From Pleomorphomonas carboxyditropha (lineage in GTDB: Bacteria; Pseudomonadota; Alphaproteobacteria; Rhizobiales; Pleomorphomonadaceae), in NCBI RefSeq assembly GCF_002770725.1, contig NZ_NQVN01000001.1, positions 558,001 to 622,000 of the forward strand: 64,000 nucleotides of DNA. The letters are read 5' to 3'. The notes under the pieces are model-generated. The model saw nothing but the letters and a program-made list of their open reading frames with translations, was not told the DNA's origin and did no database searches. Positions within the stretch are counted from its first letter, which is position 1, and the number at the start of each line of letters is the position of its first letter. The translations under genes were made by a program, and so were the position numbers. Of this stretch, positions 30,103 to 39,144 are shown one piece after another.

Positions 30103-30870
30103 TCAGGCCAAGGTCCCGTTACCCTTACTCTGGAAGGGATCCATCCTCGCGGCGGCCACTGATAGCTGCGACAAAAGGCGGGCCATGTACGTGGCCGTGA
30201 GGGGCGTATTCAGAACGTCGGTTATTGCCTGCTGCCGGTGCTCTTCCGCCGTCAGCGGCTTTTGATAATCGGGTGAGTTCTGCCACTCCTCCGTGACCTT
30301 TTGGATAGCCGCCCGGACATCGGCCGGGATTTCCTCGGGCGGAATGACCTTGAGAGCATCCAGGGGAATGCGTCGGCCGGTCAGGAAGTCCTCGGGACCG
30401 AGGCGGTCTTGATCGGCACCCAGGCGAATCATGTAGACAGGATCGTCGTCGGTCGCTTTACCTTCGAGCCAACGGGTCCGCCGCAGGGTCTTTTCAGCCT
30501 CCATTTCATCCCTTGAGAGGAAGCCGTCGCGATCGACGTCGGCTCGTTGGAAAAGGGCATCGATGACCCGCTTGTCATCTTCGGCGCGTGTCGCTGCGTC
30601 TGCCTTTCCATATTCCTGCCAATCGAGCAAAGGCCCGAGCATTTCCACATCCAGTGGCGAGGACGGTAGCTCGGACGAACTGAGGCTCTGGTCTCCATCG
30701 ACATCGAAGGACCGGATGAGCTGATCGATGTCGACCTCGCCCTGGTAGCTCGTTTTCAGCGCGTCCAGCTCATCTTTGCTCAGGCGATTGTCTGCGTTGG
30801 TATCGCTCTGCTTCAGGAGGCGTTGCCAGATTTGGCTCGTGATACCGGAAGGTTCCACAACCGAACTCAT
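30103..30870 (-). CDS. EF-hand calcium-binding protein
   Basis: A 255-residue protein with three good EF-hand loops: D23-E34 (DTNADNRLSKDE), D56-E67 (DVDGDQSLSSSE) and D111-E122 (DVDRDGFLSRDE), each with acidic residues at the usual positions. The C-terminal half has no recognised domain and contains charged helices. There is no signal peptide. By eye, base composition is lower in G+C and codon use less biased than in the flanking genes, which may indicate acquisition. A 6-bp hairpin GGCCTG-CAAT-CAGGCC overlaps the stop. Function unknown beyond likely Ca2+ binding. Confidence 0.85.
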   Translation of the reverse strand: MSSVVEPSGITSQIWQRLLKQSDTNADNRLSKDELDALKTSYQGEVDIDQLIRSFDVDGDQSLSSSELPSSPLDVEMLGPLLDWQEYGKADAATRAEDDKRVIDALFQRADVDRDGFLSRDEMEAEKTLRRTRWLEGKATDDDPVYMIRLGADQDRLGPEDFLTGRRIPLDALKVIPPEEIPADVRAAIQKVTEEWQNSPDYQKPLTAEEHRQQAITDVLNTPLTATYMARLLSQLSVAAARMDPFQSKGNGTLA

Positions 30871-31033
30871 TTGCCAGCCCCGCGTTGGCGTTCTTTCCGT
30901 TCATTCAAGCAGGATGCGGGCCATCCTTCGTGGACGACATTGCCGCCGGGCTTTGGCGCGATCCTGATGAGGATATGGCGTGAGGAACGGTGCGGAAATG
31001 GGTCTACGCCGTTGGCGAGTTGCCCAAAATCCC

Positions 31034-31061
31034 TTGCGGGGCGGCAAAAGCTGCCCCGCAA
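31034..31061 (-). terminator. Terminator hairpin downstream of the HIT gene
   Basis: A 12-bp stem (one G-T pair) TTGCGGGGCGGC/GCTGCCCCGCAA with loop AAAA, 40 bases past the HIT stop. Reading leftwards it is followed by GGGATTTT, a short T-run. Confidence 0.55.
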
Positions 31062-31100
31062 CTATTTCCACCAGGCACGAATTGCCACCTCTGCGTGCAG

Positions 31101-31526
31101 TCACTCCGCCAGGGCAGCCTTGAGCTTTTCGGCGTGGCCGGTGAGGAGGGCGCTGTCGGCCATCTTGCCGGTGTGCGGACGCAGCGGCACGCCGAGATAG
31201 CGCGGCACGACGTGGAAGTGCAGGTGGAACACGGTCTGGCCGGCCGGCGCCTCGTTGAACTGCATGACGGTGGCGCCGTCGGCCTCGAAGGCGGTCACCG
31301 CCGCCTTGGCGATCTTCTGCGTGACCTTGATCACCTTGGCGAGGACGTCCGGATCGACGTCGAGGATGTTGCGGGCCGGGGTCTTGGGGAGAATCAGCGT
31401 GTGGCCGTCCGACTGCGGCATGACGTCCATGAAGGCGAGGGTGTCGTCGTCCTCGTAGACCTTGTAGGCGGGGATGTCGCCGCGCAGGATCTTGGCGAAG
31501 ATATTGTCGGCATCGTAAGCGGTCAT
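31101..31526 (-). CDS. HIT family nucleotide-binding protein
   Basis: A 141-residue histidine-triad protein of the HINT/YcfF-like branch, likely a nucleoside phosphoramidase or similar purine nucleotide hydrolase. The triad is present in HLHFHVVP, and the N-terminal IFAKILRGDIPAYKVYEDD is typical. GGAG precedes the ATG at 31526 by six bases. It follows the GNAT gene by 56 bases on the same strand, a linkage common in Hyphomicrobiales. Confidence 0.93.
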   Translation of the reverse strand: MTAYDADNIFAKILRGDIPAYKVYEDDDTLAFMDVMPQSDGHTLILPKTPARNILDVDPDVLAKVIKVTQKIAKAAVTAFEADGATVMQFNEAPAGQTVFHLHFHVVPRYLGVPLRPHTGKMADSALLTGHAEKLKAALAE

Positions 31527-31582
31527 CGTGCTCTCCCGGGAGGAACTGTCGGGGCGCAAGGTGGTCCCTCGCGCCCGGCCGG

Positions 31583-32797
31583 TCAATCCCGTTCCTGCAG
31601 AGGCCCGCGCCGGAAGGGACCGAGGCCCTCCAGTTCCGCTTCGGCGCGAAGCACGGCGCGCTTCTCGCGGACGAGGAAGTCGGCCACCGCCCGCCGGAAG
31701 CCGGCGTCGGCGATGTAGTGAGCCGATCGGGTCGTTTCCGGCAGGTAGCCGCGCGACAGCTTGTGCTCGCCCTGGGCGCCGGCTTCCACCACCGCCAGGC
31801 GATGCGCGATCGCGTAGTCGATGGCCTGATGGTAGCAGACCTCGAAATGCAGGAAGGGGTGCTCCTCGATCGCCCCCCAGTTGCGGCCGTAGAGCCGGTC
31901 GGAGCCGATGAGGTTGAGCGCGCCGGCGATGTAGCGGCCGGCCCGGCGCGCCATCACCAGCAGGACGCGGTCGGCCATCCTTTCGGACAGCAGCGAGAAG
32001 AAGCGGCGGTTGAGATAGGGCGTGCCCCACTTGCGGCTGCCGGTATCCATGTAGAAGGCGAAGAAGGCGTCCCAGTGGGCCTCGGCGAGGTCGCCGCCGG
32101 TCACCCACTCGACGCTGATGCCGTCCTGCAAGGCTTCGCGGCGTTCGCGTTTCAGCGCCTTGCGCTTGCGCGAGGCGAGGCGGCCGAGGAAGTCGTCGTA
32201 GCTGGCGTAGCCCTCGTTCCTGAACTGGAATTGCTGGTCGAGCCGTTCGAGCCAGCCCTCGGCGCCGAGCGCGGCGGCGCTTTCCTCGTCGACGAAGGTG
32301 ACATGGGCCGAGGACAGCTCGTAGCGGTCGGCAACGAGCTTCATGCCGCGGGCGAGCGCCCGCCGCGTCGCCTCGTCGGCGGCGAGAAGGCGCGGGCCGG
32401 TGACCGGTGTGAAGGGGACGGAAGACTGGAGCTTGGGGTAATACTGGCCGCCGGCCCGCTCCCAGGCGTCGGCCCAGCCATGGTCGAAGACATATTCGCC
32501 GTAGGAATGGCCCTTCAGATAGGCGGGCGCGGCGCCGATCAGACGACCGTCCCCGTCCTCCAGCAGCAAGTGGCTCGGCAGCCAGCCGGTCTCGGCCGCG
32601 ACGCATCCGGAGTCCTCGCAGACGAGCAGGAAATCGTGGCTGATGAACGGATTGTAGGGGGAGGGCGGCCCGTCGCCCGTGAAGCGGATGGCGCCGCGCT
32701 GTCCCGTCTGCCAGCCGGGATTGGCGAGGCCATCCCAGTCGGCCTTGCCGACAGCGGCGAGCGTGTCGACGGTACGCAGCGAGAGCGAATGGGGCAT
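31583..32797 (-). CDS. GNAT/FemAB-like family protein (COG3146)
   Basis: A 404-residue protein of the PF04339 family, often named 'peptidogalycan biosynthesis/recognition' or GNAT N-acetyltransferase. Seen: PYNPFISHDFL near the start, LYGRNWGAIE, a conserved LHFEVCYHQAIDYAI segment and GAQGEHKLSRGYLP, all typical of the family. The fold is a double acetyltransferase like FemX, but the substrate is unknown. It heads a two-gene unit with the HIT gene. Confidence 0.88.
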   Translation of the reverse strand: MPHSLSLRTVDTLAAVGKADWDGLANPGWQTGQRGAIRFTGDGPPSPYNPFISHDFLLVCEDSGCVAAETGWLPSHLLLEDGDGRLIGAAPAYLKGHSYGEYVFDHGWADAWERAGGQYYPKLQSSVPFTPVTGPRLLAADEATRRALARGMKLVADRYELSSAHVTFVDEESAAALGAEGWLERLDQQFQFRNEGYASYDDFLGRLASRKRKALKRERREALQDGISVEWVTGGDLAEAHWDAFFAFYMDTGSRKWGTPYLNRRFFSLLSERMADRVLLVMARRAGRYIAGALNLIGSDRLYGRNWGAIEEHPFLHFEVCYHQAIDYAIAHRLAVVEAGAQGEHKLSRGYLPETTRSAHYIADAGFRRAVADFLVREKRAVLRAEAELEGLGPFRRGPLQERD

Positions 32798-32971
32798 GGA
32801 CTGGCGGAATCGCGGCTCGATAAGGGTTTGTCCCTAGGATAGACCCGACTTGGGCGTCGATGCAAATGCCGGATTTTGCAGTCCAAGCGGTTCGGAAGCT
32901 TGCGGGCAGGAAACTAAGGATTAACGGGAAGGGCTCTATCTAGAATTGTCGCTACTGATGGATTTTCCAAC

Positions 32972-33319
32972 GTGTATAAAAGCCAGAAGTTGTCGAAGCG
33001 GGAAATGGCGGAGCTGATCGCCCGCCTGAGAAACCCCAACGTCAGGGTCGGCGAGCAGCGCGGTGCGGACCGGCTGAACTGCCACTGGCCGGCTCTGGTT
33101 CAGTCCGAACCGCGCGATGTCGCCTGCGTCGTCGAGAATATCAGCCACACCGGCTGCCGCGTCCGTACCGCCGGAACGCTGTTCGCGCCGGGCGACACGG
33201 TCATCGTCCGCATCCCGTCGCAGAAGATGGTGCTGGATGGCGTGATCGCCTGGGCGCGCTCCGAGGAAGCCGGCATCCAGTTCAGCTTCGGCGAGGAAAG
33301 CCACAACCTGACCGTCTGA
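32972..33319 (+). CDS. PilZ-domain protein
   Basis: A 115-residue single-domain protein. The c-di-GMP binding signatures are recognisable: RGADR (RxxxR) at about 30-34 and ENISHTGCRV (N-x-S-x-x-G) near 55-64. It may therefore be a c-di-GMP effector; the window also encodes two GGDEF proteins. GTG at 32972 is taken as start, but ATG at 33005 with GCGGGAA before it is nearly as likely. Confidence 0.82.
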   Translation: MYKSQKLSKREMAELIARLRNPNVRVGEQRGADRLNCHWPALVQSEPRDVACVVENISHTGCRVRTAGTLFAPGDTVIVRIPSQKMVLDGVIAWARSEEAGIQFSFGEESHNLTV

Positions 33320-33363
33320 CCGGTCGCGATCCATTGCCGGAAATGCGCCCCGCCGCGATGCCG

Positions 33364-33834
33364 TCAGTGCCGGTGGCCGTAGACCTCGGCCGGATCGAAG
33401 CGGCGTTCGCCGCCGACGTGCTCGAGCCGCACCGGACCGTCGGCCGCCTTCTGGCCGAGCGGCGCGCGCCGGTAGAAGCAGGACACCTGTCCGGTGTGGC
33501 AGGTGGCGCCGGCGCCGTCCACGCGCACGCGCAGCACCAGCGCATCCTGGTCGCAATCGGTCAGCAGCTCCACCACCTTCTGCACGTTGCCGGAGGTGGC
33601 GCCCTTGTGCCAGAGCTCGCCGCGCGACCGGCTCCAGTACCAGCCCTCGCCGGTCTCGATGGTCAGCGCCAGGCTTTCGGCGTTCATGTAGGCGACCATC
33701 AGCACCTGGCCGCTGTCGGCGTCGACGGTGACGCAGGCAATGGTACCGTCCGGCCCGAAGCGCGGGGTCAGCACGTCGCCCGCCTCGAGCGCCGCCTTGT
33801 CGCCGGCGGGCGGGAACAGTTTCGTCTCGGTCAT
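33364..33834 (-). CDS. hisI: Phosphoribosyl-AMP cyclohydrolase
   Basis: Third step of histidine synthesis: opens the adenine ring of PR-AMP. Seen: [12 protein letters not shown], the [17 protein letters not shown] signature, the acidic [11 protein letters not shown] and the zinc cysteines in [14 protein letters not shown]. The protein is monofunctional (156 residues, no HisE part). It starts seven bases after folE on the same strand, so both are cotranslated. Confidence 0.96.
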   Translation of the reverse strand: MTETKLFPPAGDKAALEAGDVLTPRFGPDGTIACVTVDADSGQVLMVAYMNAESLALTIETGEGWYWSRSRGELWHKGATSGNVQKVVELLTDCDQDALVLRVRVDGAGATCHTGQVSCFYRRAPLGQKAADGPVRLEHVGGERRFDPAEVYGHRH

Positions 33835-33841
33835 GTCGGGT

Positions 33842-34456
33842 TCACTTGCCTTCGCCGCGCAGCATCATCATGAAGCGGGCCTGTTCGGTGGGGTCGGTCT
33901 TGAAGCAGCCGGTGAAGCGGGCGGTCACCGTCGAGGCGCCCGGCTTCTGCACGCCGCGCATGGCCATGCAGAGATGCTCGGCCTCGATCAGCACGGCGGT
34001 GCCGCGCGGCTTCAGCACCTTTTCGATGGCGTTGCTGACCTGGGCGGTCATCGTCTCCTGCGTCTGCAGCCGGCGGGCATACATCTCGACGATGCGGGCG
34101 AGCTTGGACAGGCCGACGACGCCGGTGGTGGGATAATAGGCGATATGGGCCTTGCCGATGAACGGCACCATGTGGTGCTCGCAATGGGAATAGAAGGGGA
34201 TGTCGCGCACGAGGATCAGTTCCTCGTAGCCGGCCACCTCGGTGAAGATGCGGTCGAGCACCTCCTCGTCGGTCTGGCTGTAGCCGGAGAAAAGCTCGGC
34301 ATAGGCCTTGACGACGCGCTTCGGCGTGTCGCGCAGCCCCTCGCGCTCCGGGTCTTCGCCGGCATAGGCGATCAGCGTGCGGACGGCGGCCTCGGCTTCC
34401 TCGCGGCTGGGGCGGCGCGTCGTGCGGGCGCCGGCGGTGAAGATGGCATCGTCCAT
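33842..34456 (-). CDS. folE: GTP cyclohydrolase I
   Basis: Converts GTP to 7,8-dihydroneopterin triphosphate, the first step of folate synthesis. Seen: the zinc and catalytic residues in [10 protein letters not shown] and [14 protein letters not shown], and [19 protein letters not shown]. The 204-residue length is typical of FolE type IA. It is the first gene of a folE-hisI pair and diverges from the IscU-like gene. Confidence 0.96.
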   Translation of the reverse strand: MDDAIFTAGARTTRRPSREEAEAAVRTLIAYAGEDPEREGLRDTPKRVVKAYAELFSGYSQTDEEVLDRIFTEVAGYEELILVRDIPFYSHCEHHMVPFIGKAHIAYYPTTGVVGLSKLARIVEMYARRLQTQETMTAQVSNAIEKVLKPRGTAVLIEAEHLCMAMRGVQKPGASTVTARFTGCFKTDPTEQARFMMMLRGEGK

Positions 34457-34629
34457 GCTTGGTCCTTCCTGGGACTCCCGCGCCCGTATCGGCGGAGGCC
34501 GCGACGTCCGGCCGTCGCCGCGCTTGGCGGGAGGGCCGTATCAGGCCTATATACGCGCCATGTCCCGCAGTTCAAAGGTGGTTGGCGGCAACGGGACAGT
34601 ATGCTCCGCCACCCGCCGAAGGTGTCAGC

Positions 34630-35070
34630 ATGCTCGACGATGTCTACAACGCCCACATCCTCGACCTGGCCGGCAACATCGGCCGCGTCGGCCGGCTCGC
34701 CGGGCCGGATGCCACGGCGACGCGCCATTCCAAGCTGTGCGGCTCGCGGATTACCGTCGACCTCCGCATGACAGGCGACGTCGTCGCCGACTACGCCCAC
34801 GAGGTCAAGGCCTGCGCGCTCGGGCAGGCGTCGGCGGCGGTGATGGCCAAAAACGTGGTGGGCGCCACGGCCGCCGAGCTCAGGCAGGCGCGGGACGACA
34901 TGTTCGCCATGCTGAAGGAGGGCGGCGCGCCGCCGGCCGGCCGCTTCGCCGAGCTCCGCTATCTCGAGCCGGTGCGCGACTTCAAGGCGCGGCACGCCTC
35001 GACCATGCTGGTGTTCGAGGCGGTGGTCGCCTGCCTCGACGACATCGCGGCGGCGCGCGTCGCCAGCTAG
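34630..35070 (+). CDS. IscU/NifU-like iron-sulfur scaffold homologue
   Basis: A 146-residue member of the IscU/NifU N-terminal family. Two of the three usual cluster cysteines are in place (HSKLCGS and VKACALGQAS), but the third position reads ARHASTML, with no cysteine. This degenerate form seems to be standard for the copy beside folE in Hyphomicrobiales (knowledge, moderate certainty), so it may not be a classical scaffold. GAAGGTG lies just before the ATG. yidD follows after nine bases and is probably cotranscribed. Confidence 0.85.
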   Translation: MLDDVYNAHILDLAGNIGRVGRLAGPDATATRHSKLCGSRITVDLRMTGDVVADYAHEVKACALGQASAAVMAKNVVGATAAELRQARDDMFAMLKEGGAPPAGRFAELRYLEPVRDFKARHASTMLVFEAVVACLDDIAAARVAS

Positions 35071-35079
35071 GGACCAGCC

Positions 35080-35448
35080 ATGTGCGAGTGCGGCAAACGG
35101 CATGCAAACGACGGCGCGGTATCGCCTCAGACGCCGGGGCGCCTCGTCGGCCGGGCGGTGATCCGCGTCTATCAGGTGGTTCTGTCGCCGTTGACGGGGC
35201 GGCAGTGCCGCCATCTTCCCACCTGCTCGAGCTATACCGACGAGGCGATCGGCCGCTTCGGCCTGTGGGCCGGCGGCTGGATGGGGCTGGCCCGCATCCT
35301 CCGCTGCAATCCCTGGGGCTCGTCCGGCTTCGATCCGGTGCCCGAGACGCTCGACCCCGCCTATCGCTGGTGGCGGCCCTGGGTGGGCGCGCGCTGGACC
35401 GGCGCCCATATCGATCCGGCCACCAGGCTAGATCGTCGTGCGTCCTGA
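35080..35448 (+). CDS. yidD: Membrane protein insertion efficiency factor YidD
   Basis: A 122-residue protein with the UPF0161 signature: IRVYQVVLSPLTGRQCRHLP, TCSSYTDEAIGRFG and RCNPWGSSGFDPVP. YidD assists YidC in inserting inner-membrane proteins. The last residues, DRRAS, and the stop codon are encoded by the left palindrome of a RIME-like repeat, so the C-terminal tail is repeat-derived. Confidence 0.94.
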   Translation: MCECGKRHANDGAVSPQTPGRLVGRAVIRVYQVVLSPLTGRQCRHLPTCSSYTDEAIGRFGLWAGGWMGLARILRCNPWGSSGFDPVPETLDPAYRWWRPWVGARWTGAHIDPATRLDRRAS

Positions 35449-35532
35449 CGGACGCAAAGTGACGATCTAGTTCTTTGTCGTTGCATCGGATTTTCCGAAA
35501 ACCGGAGTCCACTTTTCGGTCCGATGCTCTAG
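35428..35532. repeat. RIME-like mosaic repeat, copy 1
   Basis: 105 bp with two palindromes. The left one has arms CTAGATCGTC (35428-35437) and GACGATCTAG (35461-35470). The right one runs 35483-35527, from GCATCGGATTTTCCG to CGGTCCGATGC. Architecture and sequence match the RIME family known from rhizobia. It contains the stop codons of both convergent neighbours, yidD and the DHA2 exporter. Confidence 0.85.
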
Positions 35533-36992
35533 ACTGACGGCTCGCCGGCCGCCTCGGCGCGATGGCCGGACACCTCGGAACCGGCGTTCGGCGACATGCG
35601 GGCGTAGATCGGGATGCAGAGAAGGCCGATCACCGCCAGCGCCAGGAAGGCCGGCGCGAAGTCGCCCGGCAGCACGGCCATGTCGCCGCGTATCGACCGG
35701 GTGATCTCCAGGGCGGCGGCACCGACCGCGACGCCGAGCGCCGCCGAGATCTGCTGGCCGACCGAGGAGATCGAGGTGGCGTGACTCATGCGCCGGTTGT
35801 CGATCTCGGCGAAGGCGAGGCCGTTGAGCGCGGTGAACTGCAAGGAGCGGAAGAAGCCGCCGATCAGCAGCACCGCGAAGATCACCATGTGCGGCGTCTC
35901 CTTGCTGAAGGACAGGATGGCGAGCAGGAAGGCGGTGGTGAACAGCGTGTTGATCATCAGCACCATGCGGAAGCCGTAGGCGCGGACGATGCGCGGTGCG
36001 GTAAACTTCATCAGCACGGCGCCGGCGGCGGTGGCGAAGGTGAGCAAGCCGCTTTCGAACGGCGTCATGCCGAAGCCGAGCTGGAGAAGCAGCGGCAGCA
36101 GGAAGGGAATGGCGCCGACGCCGATGCGGAACAACAGGCCGCCGAGCACCGACACGCGGAAGGTCGGCAGGCGAAACAGCGTCAGGTCCATCAGCGGTTC
36201 GGGCGTTTCCACCGCGTGGCGGGCATAGGCATAGAGCGCGGCGGCGCCGAGGATGATCATGACGATGTCGATCCACGACGGCAGCACGCCGATGCCGCTG
36301 GCCGCGACGCCGAACACGAAGCCGGCGAGGCCGATGCCGGACAGCACGAAACCGCGCGTGTCGAGCGGCGGCAGGTTTTCTTCCTTGTAGTTCTTGATGA
36401 AGATGCTGACGAGGACGAGACCGACGATGCTGATCGGGATGTTGATCCAGAAAATCCAGCGCCATTCGAAATAGGTGGTGATGAAGCCGCCGAGCGGCGG
36501 CCCGAGCACCGGGCCGATCATCGCCGGCACCGTCAGCCAGCTCATGGCGCGCAGATAGTCGGACTTCTGTACCGAGCGCAGCATCACCAGCCGGCCGACC
36601 GGCACCATCATGGCGCCGCCGGCGCCCTGGACGATGCGGGCGGCGACGAAGCCCTCGAGCGACGACGACAGGCCGCAGAACACCGATCCGGTGACGAACA
36701 CCAGGATGGCGAGGCGGAAGATGGTGCGGGCGCCGAAACGGTCGGCCATCCAGCCGGAGATCGGCAGGAAGACGGCGACCGAGATCAGGTAGCTGGTGAA
36801 GGCGAGCTTCAGCGAAATCGGGTCGACCCCAAGGTCGAGGGCAATTTGGGGAAGCGAGGTGGAGACCACCGAACTGTCCAGATTTTCCATGAAGAGCGCG
36901 CAGGCGACGATCAGCGGAATGAGCATGGCTTTCTCGTGTTTCGTCCGGTTTATGGCGGAAGCGCGGTCTTGGGTCGAGGGGATGGCGATCAC
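35529..36992 (-). CDS. DHA2-family MFS multidrug exporter
   Basis: A 487-residue, 14-helix drug/proton antiporter of the EmrB/QacA type. Seen: VACALFMENLDSSVVSTSLP in helix 1, GWMADRFGARTIFR in the first loop, the antiporter motif region MIGPVLGPPLGGFI in helix 5 and WRWIFWINIP after it. No membrane-fusion partner gene lies next to it. GTG at 36992 is taken as start; ATG at 36926 gives a shorter tail and has GAGAAAG upstream. Its TAG stop lies in the RIME-like repeat. Confidence 0.9.
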   Translation of the reverse strand: MIAIPSTQDRASAINRTKHEKAMLIPLIVACALFMENLDSSVVSTSLPQIALDLGVDPISLKLAFTSYLISVAVFLPISGWMADRFGARTIFRLAILVFVTGSVFCGLSSSLEGFVAARIVQGAGGAMMVPVGRLVMLRSVQKSDYLRAMSWLTVPAMIGPVLGPPLGGFITTYFEWRWIFWINIPISIVGLVLVSIFIKNYKEENLPPLDTRGFVLSGIGLAGFVFGVAASGIGVLPSWIDIVMIILGAAALYAYARHAVETPEPLMDLTLFRLPTFRVSVLGGLLFRIGVGAIPFLLPLLLQLGFGMTPFESGLLTFATAAGAVLMKFTAPRIVRAYGFRMVLMINTLFTTAFLLAILSFSKETPHMVIFAVLLIGGFFRSLQFTALNGLAFAEIDNRRMSHATSISSVGQQISAALGVAVGAAALEITRSIRGDMAVLPGDFAPAFLALAVIGLLCIPIYARMSPNAGSEVSGHRAEAAGEPSV

Positions 36993-37105
36993 ATGTCGGA
37001 GAACATGACTGTCATGCGCGCGGAAACGGTCCGTCGCCTTTGATTTCGGGTGCTTCCAGGACTAAAGTCCTTGCGTCGGCGTGGGGTTCCCCCGCGCCGG
37101 CAACC

Positions 37106-37248
37106 ATTCTCGGGGCGGGGTGCAACTCCCCACCGGCGGTAATGGCGGCGCGAGCCGCCTAGCCCGCGAGCGCTCCGGCCACAAGCCGGAGGTCAGCAGA
37201 TCCGGTTGGATTCCGGAGCCGACGGTATAGTCCGGATGAAAGAGAAGG
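37106..37248 (+). promoter_or_regulatory. FMN riboswitch (RFN element)
   Basis: The conserved blocks of the RFN aptamer occur in order: TTCTCGGGGCGGGGTG at the 5' side, CCCCACCGGCGGTAA, AGCCCGCGAGCG, GGTCAGCAGATCCGG, GGAGCCGACGGTATAGTC and GGATGAAAGAGAAGGG closing the first helix. The variable arm GCTCCGGCCACAAGCCGGAG forms its own hairpin. FMN binding normally shuts the downstream gene, here the ribN-type transporter 108 bases further on. Confidence 0.95.
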
Positions 37249-37356
37249 GTATGCTGAAAATCCCCCTCGCGGCCGGCACGAGCCGATCGCGACCGATTGT
37301 CTCCATGACCCGATCGCCCTGATTCCGCGTCGTTCCTTTTCGCCAGGGATTCGAAC

Positions 37357-38289
37357 TTGAATCAGAGCCCGAACAAGACTCGGTCGTTTCCTGTGCTCGG
37401 GGCGATCTACATGGTGTCGGCCGGCGTCGTCTTCGCCGCCATCAACGTGCTCACCCAGTGGGTGACCGGAACCTACCATTTCTCGTCGCAGGCGCTCGCC
37501 TTCTGGCAATACGGCCTGTCGCTCGTCTTCTTCCTGCCGACGCTCCTGAAGCTCGGGGCCGGCGCCTTCCGCACCGCCCATCCGGTGGCGCACGTCGTCC
37601 GCGTGATCTTCGCGACGCTCGGCGTGCAGTTCTTCGTCGGCGCGCTGGCGGCCGGCGTGCCGATCGCCCAGGTGGTGGCCGTCGACATGACCTCGCCGTT
37701 CATCGTCATCGTGGCGGCGCGGCTGATCCTCGGCGAGCGCATCGGCCCGCACCGGGCGCTCGCCACCCTCGTCGGCTTCGTCGGCGGCATGCTGATCCTC
37801 GCCCCCTGGTCGGACAGCTTCTCGGTCTACAGCCTGCTGCCGCTCGGCGCCGCGGCGATGTGGGCCGGATCGTCGGTGATGACCAAGCAGCTCGCTGCCG
37901 TCGAGCGGCCGGAGGCGGTGACCGTCTATCTCCTGGCGCTGCTGACGCCGATCAACGCCGCCTTCCTCCTGACCTCGACCGGCTTCGACGTCGCGACCGC
38001 CTTCGCGCTGCCGGGCGGCACGGTGCTCTGGGTGGTGGTGGCGCTCGCCGCGCTGACCGCGGCGGCGCAATATCTTCTGACGCTCGCCTACGCGCGCGCC
38101 GACGCCTCCTACCTCCAGACCTTCGACAACGTGCGCCTGCCGCTCAACACGCTGGCCGGCTGGCTGGCGTTCGCCTACGCGCCGAGCGGCTATCTCTGGA
38201 TCGGCGCCCTGATGATCATCGGCGCGTCGCTCTACCTGCTGCGCACCGAGGCGGTGAAGACGGCCGGCCACGAGCCTGTGCCGGCTTGA
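37357..38289 (+). CDS. ribN: Riboflavin importer RibN (EamA/DMT family)
   Basis: A 310-residue inner-membrane protein with ten hydrophobic helices in two EamA halves, for example [37 protein letters not shown] and [18 protein letters not shown]. It follows an FMN riboswitch, and EamA proteins in that position in Rhizobiales are known as RibN riboflavin transporters; the function is thus supported by context as well as family. The start is a TTG with AGGGA eight bases upstream; no ATG gives the complete first helix. Confidence 0.88.
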   Translation: MNQSPNKTRSFPVLGAIYMVSAGVVFAAINVLTQWVTGTYHFSSQALAFWQYGLSLVFFLPTLLKLGAGAFRTAHPVAHVVRVIFATLGVQFFVGALAAGVPIAQVVAVDMTSPFIVIVAARLILGERIGPHRALATLVGFVGGMLILAPWSDSFSVYSLLPLGAAAMWAGSSVMTKQLAAVERPEAVTVYLLALLTPINAAFLLTSTGFDVATAFALPGGTVLWVVVALAALTAAAQYLLTLAYARADASYLQTFDNVRLPLNTLAGWLAFAYAPSGYLWIGALMIIGASLYLLRTEAVKTAGHEPVPA

Positions 38290-38431
38290 CGCGGAGCGGG
38301 CGCCGCCTTTTGTCGAAAGCGGTGTGAACAACGGGCGGGCGGCGGCAAGCGGCTTTGCATGTGCCGCCCATTCGTGCGAAAAGTCCGTTTCTCTCAGCGG
38401 GGTTGCCCCGCGGTTCCACGGGCTAAATGAC

Positions 38432-39133
38432 ATGTCGGTGCTGAAGTCGATCCGGAACGCCGTGCCGCCGATCCACCCGGAAGGGCACAAGTTCATCCTG
38501 GTTTTCCTGGCGGCCACCGTGCTGCTCGGCTGGCTGTTCGAGCCGCTGTTCTGGATCGGGCTGGCGCTCACCATCTGGTGCGCGCTGTTCTTCCGCGACC
38601 CCGTGCGCGTCACGCCGGTGGCCAATTCGCTGGTCGTCTCGCCGGCCGACGGCCGCGTCTCGGCGGTGGGTCTGGCGGTGCCGCCGCGCGAGCTGGGCCT
38701 CGGCCCGGAGCCGTTGCTCAGGATCTGCGTGTTCATGAACGTGTTCGACGTGCACGTGAATCGGTCGCCGGTTACCGGCCGCGTCGTCCGCATCGCCTAC
38801 AAGGCCGGCAAGTTCCTCAACGCCGAGCTCGACAAGGCCAGCGACGACAACGAGCGCAACGGCCTCGTCATCGAGCGGCCCGACGGCCGCGTCGTCGGCG
38901 TGGTGCAGATCGCCGGCCTGATCGCCCGGCGGATCGTCTCCTTCACCCGCGAGGGCGAGGGCCTGACCGTCGGCGACCGCTTCGGCCTCATCCGCTTCGG
39001 CTCGCGCGTCGACGTCTACCTGCCGGCGACGGCGACGGCGCTGGTTTCCGAGGGAACGCGGGCGATCGCCGGCGAAACGGTGCTCGCCGATATCGACGGC
39101 ACGACCAAGACGCCCTTCGTGCGCGTGTCCTGA
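38432..39133 (+). CDS. psd: Phosphatidylserine decarboxylase proenzyme
   Basis: Decarboxylates phosphatidylserine to phosphatidylethanolamine at the inner membrane. The 233-residue short form (archaeal-type/PSD-A related) is usual in alphaproteobacteria. Seen: [11 protein letters not shown], a hydrophobic hairpin, [25 protein letters not shown] and the self-cleavage site [11 protein letters not shown], where the Gly-Ser bond yields the pyruvoyl subunit. It is followed after 11 bases by pssA. Confidence 0.95.
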   Translation: MSVLKSIRNAVPPIHPEGHKFILVFLAATVLLGWLFEPLFWIGLALTIWCALFFRDPVRVTPVANSLVVSPADGRVSAVGLAVPPRELGLGPEPLLRICVFMNVFDVHVNRSPVTGRVVRIAYKAGKFLNAELDKASDDNERNGLVIERPDGRVVGVVQIAGLIARRIVSFTREGEGLTVGDRFGLIRFGSRVDVYLPATATALVSEGTRAIAGETVLADIDGTTKTPFVRVS

Positions 39134-39144
39134 GGCGGACGGCG

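Noticed and set aside
32858-32876. A third copy of the 53-bp palindromic repeat, suggested by GATGCAAATGCCGGA
   Set aside because: Only 15 bases of one arm match, with no complementary arm; such a match can arise by chance in 64 kb.
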